Position numbers and translations under genes: made by a program. The notes under the pieces were generated by a model, which worked only from the letters and a program-made list of their open reading frames with translations, ran no database searches and was not told the DNA's origin. A stretch of 64,000 bases of DNA from Streptomyces sp. NRRL F-5123 (GTDB lineage Bacteria; Actinomycetota; Actinomycetes; Streptomycetales; Streptomycetaceae), in NCBI RefSeq assembly GCF_000721495.1, contig NZ_JOHY01000017.1, positions 1 to 64,000 on the forward strand, written 5' to 3'. Below are positions 59,075-64,000 of this stretch, piece after piece (position 1 is the stretch's first letter; each line of letters opens with the position of its first letter).

Positions 59075-59519
59075 GGGACGTGCCTTTCGGTGGGAGTGGA
59101 CTCCCTTTCACCCTCGGCCGGTTGGCGGCAGCCGTGAAGAGTGGGGTTCCTACTGGTGGCGCCGGCACCAGGATCGGCGGCGGCAACCGCCGGGCCCCGC
59201 CTCCGCGTCGACCGCCGGACCCCGCCTCCGCGTCAACCGGACGCCCGCCCGACCCGACGCCGTCCGACTGATGCTCTTCGGCCATCCGGGGGCCTCCGGG
59301 CACCCGGCGCGGCCCGCACCGCGCGAAAAGACCGCGACAACCCGTACCCCGTCAACACCCGTACGCCATAAGGGAGTTGACTGTCCGAGAACATATGTAC
59401 CGCCGAACCTTATGGGGCAATACTGCCCCTCTGCAACCTTGTCGCCGAAATTTCCAGAAACGATCTGGACCCGGCGTGAGCGGAACGGCACACTCGAACC
59501 AGAGTCAAGAAGGGACACC
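59075..59519. other. Intergenic region, SDR and XRE genes
   Basis: This 445-bp divergent gap has an AT-richer part (59370-59470) with the inverted repeat GGGGCA-ATAC-TGCCCC at 59414-59429. The repeat may be the operator of the XRE gene at 59520. No gene is evident. Confidence 0.55.
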
Positions 59520-60374
59520 ATGCCGCTCAGAAGCACCGCAACCGCCCGTCAGGAGCGCCTCGGTGCGGAGCTACGGAAGATGCGCGAGGCAGCCGGAATC
59601 ACCGCCCGCGACACCGCCCGTCTGCTCGGCACCGACCCGGCCAAGGTCAGCCACATCGAGGCCGGGCGGCTCGGCGTCAGCGAGGAGCGGCTGCGGCGCC
59701 TCGCGTCGTTCTACCAGTGCGGTGACGAGGCCCTCATCGACGCGCTGGTGGTGATGGCCAACGGCATCGGCCGCAAGGGCTGGTGGGAGGCCTACCGGGG
59801 GATCGTGCCGGCCCCGATCCTGGACATCGCCGAGCTGGAGTTCCACGGCACCTCGATGCGCGCCGTCCAGATCACCCACATCCCCGGGGTGTTCCAGACC
59901 GAGGACTACACCCGCACGATGTTCAGCAACACGGTCCTGCCGCTGCCGCAGGCCGAGCTGGAGGCCCGTATCGCCCACCGGCTGGAACGCAGCGGCGTCC
60001 TCTACCGGGATTCGGCGGCGCCGTACGAGGCGGTGATCCACGAAGCGGCGCTGCGGATGGGCTACGGCGGCCCCAAGATCGCCCGGGCGCAGCTCGACCA
60101 CCTGGTGGAGCTGAGCCACCTGCCGCGGATAAGCGTCCGGGTCGTACCCTTCGCCACCCACGCGTACTTCAGCTCCGGCCACGTCCACCTGTACGTGTGC
60201 GGCGCCGTGCCCGCCCTCGACACGGTGCAGATGGACTCCTCGCCCGGCCCGATCTTCCTGCACGCCGCGCCGCACCTGGCCAACTACCGCGTCATTCACC
60301 AGCGTCTCGCCGCAGCCGCGCTCGACGAGTCCCAGTCGCGGGACTTCATCCACGCCGTCGCCCGAGACCTCTGA
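59520..60374 (+). CDS. XRE family regulator with DUF5753 domain
   Basis: The 284-residue protein has an N-terminal Cro/CI helix-turn-helix (ELRKMREAAGITARDTARLL, GTDPAKVSHIEAGRLGVSEE) and the DUF5753 domain (YRGIVPAPILDIAELEFHGT, THIPGVFQTEDYTRTMFSN, EARIAHRLERSGVLYR, ISVRVVPFATHAYFSSGHVH). It is the full-length version of the regulator broken at 25203-25640. AAGGGACACC precedes ATG 59520. It is followed after 16 bp by its DUF397 partner. Confidence 0.93.
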   Translation: MPLRSTATARQERLGAELRKMREAAGITARDTARLLGTDPAKVSHIEAGRLGVSEERLRRLASFYQCGDEALIDALVVMANGIGRKGWWEAYRGIVPAPILDIAELEFHGTSMRAVQITHIPGVFQTEDYTRTMFSNTVLPLPQAELEARIAHRLERSGVLYRDSAAPYEAVIHEAALRMGYGGPKIARAQLDHLVELSHLPRISVRVVPFATHAYFSSGHVHLYVCGAVPALDTVQMDSSPGPIFLHAAPHLANYRVIHQRLAAAALDESQSRDFIHAVARDL

Positions 60375-60390
60375 CATCCGAAGGCAGCCG

Positions 60391-60585
60391 ATGACCGCGC
60401 ATACCACGACCTGGCAGAAATCCACGTACTCGAACGATTCGGGCGATTGTGTGGAGGTCGCCGCCACGGCGGGTGGCACGGTGCTGATACGGGAGAGTGA
60501 CGATCCGGGCGTCGTGCTGTCCACGACGCCCGGCGCGCTGGCCCGCTTCCTCCAGGCGATCAAACGGGGCTCGGCCGCCGGCTGA
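60391..60585 (+). CDS. DUF397 domain protein
   Basis: A 64-residue protein with the DUF397 pattern TWQKSTYSNDSGDCVEVAAT, then VLIRESDDPGVVLSTTPGAL. It is the probable functional partner of the preceding XRE regulator. A 10-bp hairpin follows the stop. Confidence 0.9.
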   Translation: MTAHTTTWQKSTYSNDSGDCVEVAATAGGTVLIRESDDPGVVLSTTPGALARFLQAIKRGSAAG

Positions 60586-60587
60586 CA

Positions 60588-60612
60588 CTCCGGCGCCCGC
60601 CCGGCGCCGGAG
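60588..60612 (+). terminator. Terminator after the XRE-DUF397 pair
   Basis: CTCCGGCGCC and GGCGCCGGAG form a perfect 10-bp stem with a 5-nt loop. Confidence 0.8.
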
Positions 60613-60680
60613 CCCGCCACGGCCGGCCGAAGGCCGCACGTTAGGGTGAGGGATCCCCCGTCCCGGAAAGGCCCGCTCCC

Positions 60681-61943
60681 ATGTCCCTGCGCCGCCGCGC
60701 CGCCCTGCTGGTGACCGCCGCCTCGACGCTCACGGCCCTGGCCGCGCCCGCCGCGCTCGCGGACACCACGCCGCCCGCCGCGCCGAGCACCCCGCCCGTC
60801 ACACGCGCGGACCTCTACGGCGCGGGCGACCCGACGTACGACGGGGTGTGGCGGCAGGGCTACGCGGAGATAGCCGTGTCCATGGGCGGCTACTTCGTCA
60901 ACGGCCGGGCTTCCTCCTGGCTGCTCGCCCAGCAGTGCGCGGACGGCGGCTGGCCCTCCTACCGCGCGGACACGGCCAAGCCCTGCGACCCGAAGACCGA
61001 GGACACCAACGCCACCGGCATGGCCCTCCAGGCGCTCCAGCTGACCGGCGCCGGGAGTCCCGCGGTCAAACGCGCGCGTGACTGGCTGGCCAAGGTGCAG
61101 AACGCCGACGGCGGTTGGTCGTACAACCCCGGCGGCCCCTCCGACCCCGACTCCACCGCAGTCGTCATCGCCGGAATCGGCGCGGACGCCGCCCGCAAGC
61201 CCAACGCCAAGGGCAAGTCGCCCTACGACGCGCTGCGCGGCTTCCAGTTCGGCTGCTCGGCCGCGCCCGCCGACCGCGGCGCCTTCGGCTACCCCGGCAC
61301 GGACGGCAAGCTCGTCCCGAACGCGAAGGCCACCGCCGACGCCCTGCGCGGCCTGGCCGACGCACGCCTCGCCGGCCGGCAGGTCACCGAGACCGCCACG
61401 ACCACGCCCACCGCCCCCGACTGCGCCGCGGACCCCGACGCCTACGCCTCACTCGACCCGGTGGGCACGGCGGCGGCGGCCGGCACCTGGCTGGCCGCCC
61501 AGGTCGCCAAGGGCGGCGGCCACCTCACCGCCGTCACCCCCGGTGCGACGGCGCCGGTCCCGGACTACGGCACCACCGCCGACGCCGTCGTGGGCCTCGC
61601 CAACGCCGGCCACGTGACGGAGGCCCAGCGGACCTACACGTGGCTTGCCGCCAACTCCGCTGCCTGGGCCAAGGGAAACCCCGCCGCCCTCGCGCAGCTG
61701 GTCCTCGCCGCGAACGCCGCGCAGTCCCCCCGCGCCTCCGGCGCCGACGACCCGCTCCCCCAGCTCATCGCCCTCGGCCCGGCCGCCACCAAGCGCGCGA
61801 CCGGCGCCGAACTGCGCTCCGACGACAAGAAGGACGACGGCCTGTCGTCCAGCGCCACGACCTGGATCATCGTCGGCGTCGTCTTCGTCGCGAGCGCCGG
61901 TTTCGGCCTCCTCCTCAGCGGCCGCAAGCGACGCCGTCCATGA
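60681..61943 (+). CDS. Secreted, membrane-anchored prenyltransferase-fold protein
   Basis: This 420-residue protein has a signal peptide (about 1-27, ending AAPAALA) and alpha-toroid repeats (SSWLLAQQCADGGWPSYRAD, DWLAKVQNADGGWSYNPGG, GTWLAAQVAKGGGHLTAVT) like squalene cyclase/prenyltransferase folds and intrinsic factor. A C-terminal membrane helix (TTWIIVGVVFVASAGFGLLL) and basic end form a sorting or stop-transfer anchor. The intrinsic-factor-like fold, next to SCO2322-type and CbiQ genes, suggests capture of a corrinoid or similar nutrient. Its stop overlaps the next gene (ATGA). I chose GTG/ATG 60681 because MSLRRRAALL begins the signal peptide. Confidence 0.9.
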   Translation: MSLRRRAALLVTAASTLTALAAPAALADTTPPAAPSTPPVTRADLYGAGDPTYDGVWRQGYAEIAVSMGGYFVNGRASSWLLAQQCADGGWPSYRADTAKPCDPKTEDTNATGMALQALQLTGAGSPAVKRARDWLAKVQNADGGWSYNPGGPSDPDSTAVVIAGIGADAARKPNAKGKSPYDALRGFQFGCSAAPADRGAFGYPGTDGKLVPNAKATADALRGLADARLAGRQVTETATTTPTAPDCAADPDAYASLDPVGTAAAAGTWLAAQVAKGGGHLTAVTPGATAPVPDYGTTADAVVGLANAGHVTEAQRTYTWLAANSAAWAKGNPAALAQLVLAANAAQSPRASGADDPLPQLIALGPAATKRATGAELRSDDKKDDGLSSSATTWIIVGVVFVASAGFGLLLSGRKRRRP

Positions 61944-62725
61944 CCCCCGACCACCCCGCAGGGGCTACACCCGACCGGTCCGCCACCCCGGCGGAGGGGG
62001 AACGCCGCCGGTCCCCCGCCCCCGCGGGACCGCCCCGTCCCGCCTCCCCCGCGGAGGCCGTACGCCGCCGCGCCGCCCTCCCGGCACGGACCGCGCGCCG
62101 CCGCTTCGCCGTCCTCCCCGCCGCCGCGGCGACCGCGGCGCTGCTGCTGCTCGGCCTCGCCGCGCCCGCGCACGCCGCCGGCTACCGCTACTGGTCCTAC
62201 TGGCTGCGCTCGGGCGCGACGTGGACGTACGCGCAGACCGGCCCGGCCATGCACATACCCGCCGACGGCAGCGTGGAGGGCTGGCGCTTCGCGGTGAGCA
62301 AGGACGCCGCCGCCAAGGCCGTCCAGCCGCGCGGCACCGCGGACTTCGCGACCATCTGCGCGGACACGCCCGCGGTCGCGGGCCGCAAGCGCGTCGCCCT
62401 CGTCATCGACCCGGGCACCGGTGCGGACGCCCCCGACCGCGGCACGCCCCCGCCCCCCGCCCGCACCGCCTGCGCGCAGGTCCCCACCGCGGCCTCCTCC
62501 GCCGACGCCCTCGCCGCCGTGGCCAAGCCGCTGCGCTACAACTCCGCCGGCGTCCTGTGCGCCATCACCGGCTACCCCGCCGCGGGCTGCGGCGACGAGG
62601 TCACCTCCACCTCCGCGTCCCCCACCTCCAGCCACTCCGGCCCCTCCCTCGGCCTCCTCGCGGGCGCCGCCGCCGTCGCCGCCCTGGCCCTGGCAGCCAC
62701 CTGGCAGTTCCGCCGCCGCCGATGA
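61940..62725 (+). CDS. SCO2322 family protein
   Basis: This 261-residue protein has a Pro/Arg-rich cytoplasmic start of about 65 residues and a membrane segment (FAVLPAAAATAALLLLGLAA). The extracellular domain begins AAGYRYWSYWLRSGATWTYA and contains four cysteines (TICADTP, RTACAQV, GVLCAIT, AAGCGDE). It ends with a second membrane helix and a basic tail. Actinobacterial members lie between the prenyltransferase-fold gene and the CbiQ gene, as here. ATG 61940 overlaps the upstream stop, and its own stop overlaps the next ATG. A role as S-component or lipid-anchored helper of the ECF transporter is inference. Confidence 0.88.
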   Translation: MTPDHPAGATPDRSATPAEGERRRSPAPAGPPRPASPAEAVRRRAALPARTARRRFAVLPAAAATAALLLLGLAAPAHAAGYRYWSYWLRSGATWTYAQTGPAMHIPADGSVEGWRFAVSKDAAAKAVQPRGTADFATICADTPAVAGRKRVALVIDPGTGADAPDRGTPPPPARTACAQVPTAASSADALAAVAKPLRYNSAGVLCAITGYPAAGCGDEVTSTSASPTSSHSGPSLGLLAGAAAVAALALAATWQFRRRR

Positions 62726-64000
62726 CCGCGTCGCCCCACCCGGAGGACCGCACCCCGCAGGGGCGCGAGCCCGACACCGACCGCCGCGCGGAGCCGGCAG
62801 CACCCACACCCGGGACGCCTGGGGGCACCTCCCGGGCGAGGCTCCGGGGGAGAACCGCGCGCCCGGCCGAAGGCACGGGGAAGATCCCGTCCCGACGGGA
62901 CGAGGCACCCCCCGGGGAATCCGCCCCCGGCGGGAAGGTCCCGCCCCACCGGGCCGCCCCCACCCGGCGGGGGGAGTCCGCGGCCCCCGGCAGCGCAGGG
63001 CCGCCACCCCGGACCCCCGCCCCCGGCGGAAGGAACAGGACGCCTCAGGGCCCCGCCCCCGGCGGAACCCCCACCCGGCGGGAAACCCTTCATGCCGGGG
63101 CCTGGTGGATCTGGGCCCTCGGCCTGGCCACCGCGGCGAGCCGCACGACGAACGTGCTGCTCCTCGCCCTGGTCACGGCGGTGACCGCCTACGTGGTCGC
63201 CGCCGCCCGCACCGACAACGCCCCCTGGTCCCGCTCCTACGGGACCTTCCTCCGCCTCGGCCTGCTCGTCCTCGCGATCCGCGTCGTCTTCGCGGTCGTG
63301 CTCGGCTCGCCGATCCCCGGCACGCACACCCTCGTCACACTCCCCGAGGTCCCGCTGCCGGGCTGGGCGCAGGGTGTGCGGCTGGGCGGGCGGGTCACCG
63401 CCGAGGCGGTGGTCTTCGCGCTGCGCGACGGCCTGAAGCTCGCGACGCTGCTGGTCTGCCTCGGCGCCGCGAACTCCCTCGCGAACCCCGCCCGGCTGCT
63501 GAAGTCGCTGCCGGGCGCGCTGTACGAGGCGGGCGTCGCCGTGGTCGTGGCGATGACCTTCGCCCCGCACCTGGTCGCCGACGTGGCGCGGCTGCGCGCC
63601 GCACGCCGGCTGCGCGGCCGGGACGACCGCGGGGTGCGGGCACTGCTCCAGGTGGGCCTGCCGGTGCTGGAGGGCGCGCTGGAGCGGTCCGTCGCGCTGG
63701 CCGCCGCGATGGACGCGCGCGGCTACGGGCGTACGGCCGACGTACCGCCCGCCGTACGCCGGGCCACCGCCGCGCTGACCGTCGGCGGCCTGCTCGGGGT
63801 GTGCGCGGGGACGTACGGGCTGCTCGCGGCAAGCGGCAGCGGTGCGGACTACGGGCTGCCGGTGCTGCTGCTGGGCCTCGCGGCGGCCCTGGCGGGACTG
63901 CGGCTGGGCGGGCGCCGCTCGCCGCGCACGCGCTACCGCCCCGACCCGTGGGGCACCCGCGCATGGCTGGTGGCGGGCTCGGGCGCGGCGGTCGCGGCCG
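62722..64000 (+). CDS. ECF transporter T component (CbiQ family), 3' end off the window
   Basis: The frame is open from ATG 62722 (overlapping the SCO2322-type stop) to the edge, at least 426 codons. The first 130 residues are Pro/Gly/Arg-rich and include the dispersed C-rich element. The membrane protein begins near WWIWALGLATAASRTTNVLL and has several helices. The CbiQ coupling helices are present (ANPARLLKSLPGALYEAGVA, VARLRAARRLRG, AMDARGYGRT). It is the energy-coupling permease of a vitamin or cobalt ECF importer, and its ATPase gene presumably lies beyond the edge. Confidence 0.9.
   Translation, partial: MTASPHPEDRTPQGREPDTDRRAEPAAPTPGTPGGTSRARLRGRTARPAEGTGKIPSRRDEAPPGESAPGGKVPPHRAAPTRRGESAAPGSAGPPPRTPAPGGRNRTPQGPAPGGTPTRRETLHAGAWWIWALGLATAASRTTNVLLLALVTAVTAYVVAAARTDNAPWSRSYGTFLRLGLLVLAIRVVFAVVLGSPIPGTHTLVTLPEVPLPGWAQGVRLGGRVTAEAVVFALRDGLKLATLLVCLGAANSLANPARLLKSLPGALYEAGVAVVVAMTFAPHLVADVARLRAARRLRGRDDRGVRALLQVGLPVLEGALERSVALAAAMDARGYGRTADVPPAVRRATAALTVGGLLGVCAGTYGLLAASGSGADYGLPVLLLGLAAALAGLRLGGRRSPRTRYRPDPWGTRAWLVAGSGAAVAA
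62819..62861 (-). repeat. Dispersed C-rich element, copy E (inside the CbiQ gene)
   Basis: CCTGGGGGCACCTCCCGGGC, GAGGCTCCGGGGGAGAACCG is the inverted element. Here it is translated in frame as PGGTSRARLRGRTA. Confidence 0.8.

Overview
The window is actinobacterial chromosome, almost certainly Streptomyces. It has very high G+C, strong third-position G/C bias and frequent GTG starts. It also carries XRE/DUF5753 plus DUF397 gene pairs, an SCO2322-type gene and a SapB-type (ram/amf) morphogen cluster. No tRNA, rRNA, complete transposase or CRISPR array was seen.

Left part (1-11.2 kb). A gene of unknown function runs off the left edge. An iron-box-controlled siderophore-binding lipoprotein follows. 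Next comes a housekeeping block: Nif3-like protein, C4 zinc-ribbon coiled coil (CTG start), a histidine phosphatase that lacks the RNase HI half of its SCO2299-type relatives, KDPG aldolase and YaaA. RNase P RNA (rnpB) ends in a 13-bp hairpin, and a 1189-residue membrane-anchored NACHT-like NTPase lies just downstream.

11.2-23.9 kb. A divergent LysR/MFS pair shares a perfect palindrome. A SLOG-like protein and an XRE regulator are separated by a 9-bp tandem repeat. A Ser/Thr kinase fused to a PstS-like extracellular domain sits upstream of a lipoprotein in an operon. A LysM/SLT wall enzyme, a GH12-CBM2 endoglucanase under a perfect CebR operator, and a PAS-PP2C phosphatase follow.

24-34 kb is accessory and eroded. 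It holds a three-gene toxin-antitoxin-like cassette, a wrecked XRE gene in front of DUF397, an NB-ARC/TPR STAND protein, a small secreted protein, a DHFR-like protein, a flavin-monooxygenase pseudogene, and a MarR-centred stress island. That island has two NAD(P)-binding proteins, a hemerythrin and MarR, with three good copies and one decayed copy of one 19-bp operator. A CU044_5270-type fragment ends the region.

34-45.9 kb. An ABC exporter and histidine kinase are separated from their likely response regulator by an inserted ASCH/ArsR/MFS block. A DHA2 MFS exporter, a methyltransferase, an amidase and small membrane proteins follow.

45.9-50.1 kb. A glycosyltransferase, methyltransferase and prenyltransferase-like operon faces a KstR-like TetR gene, with a KstR-type operator in the divergent promoter.

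50.3-58.0 kb is the ram/amf locus: ramR (with a TTA codon), ramB, ramA, ramS (38-residue class III lanthipeptide precursor) and ramC. RamC would phosphorylate, dehydrate and cyclise RamS, RamAB would export the product, and RamR would activate the operon. A repeat-packed 570-bp gap separates ramS from ramA.

Right end (58-64 kb). An SDR lacks its catalytic tyrosine. An intact XRE-DUF397 pair follows, then a translationally coupled chain: a secreted prenyltransferase-fold protein, an SCO2322 family protein and an ECF-T (CbiQ) permease that runs off the edge. A dispersed C-rich palindromic element recurs at several sites and has been absorbed into the C-terminus of the glycosyltransferase and the N-terminus of the CbiQ protein.
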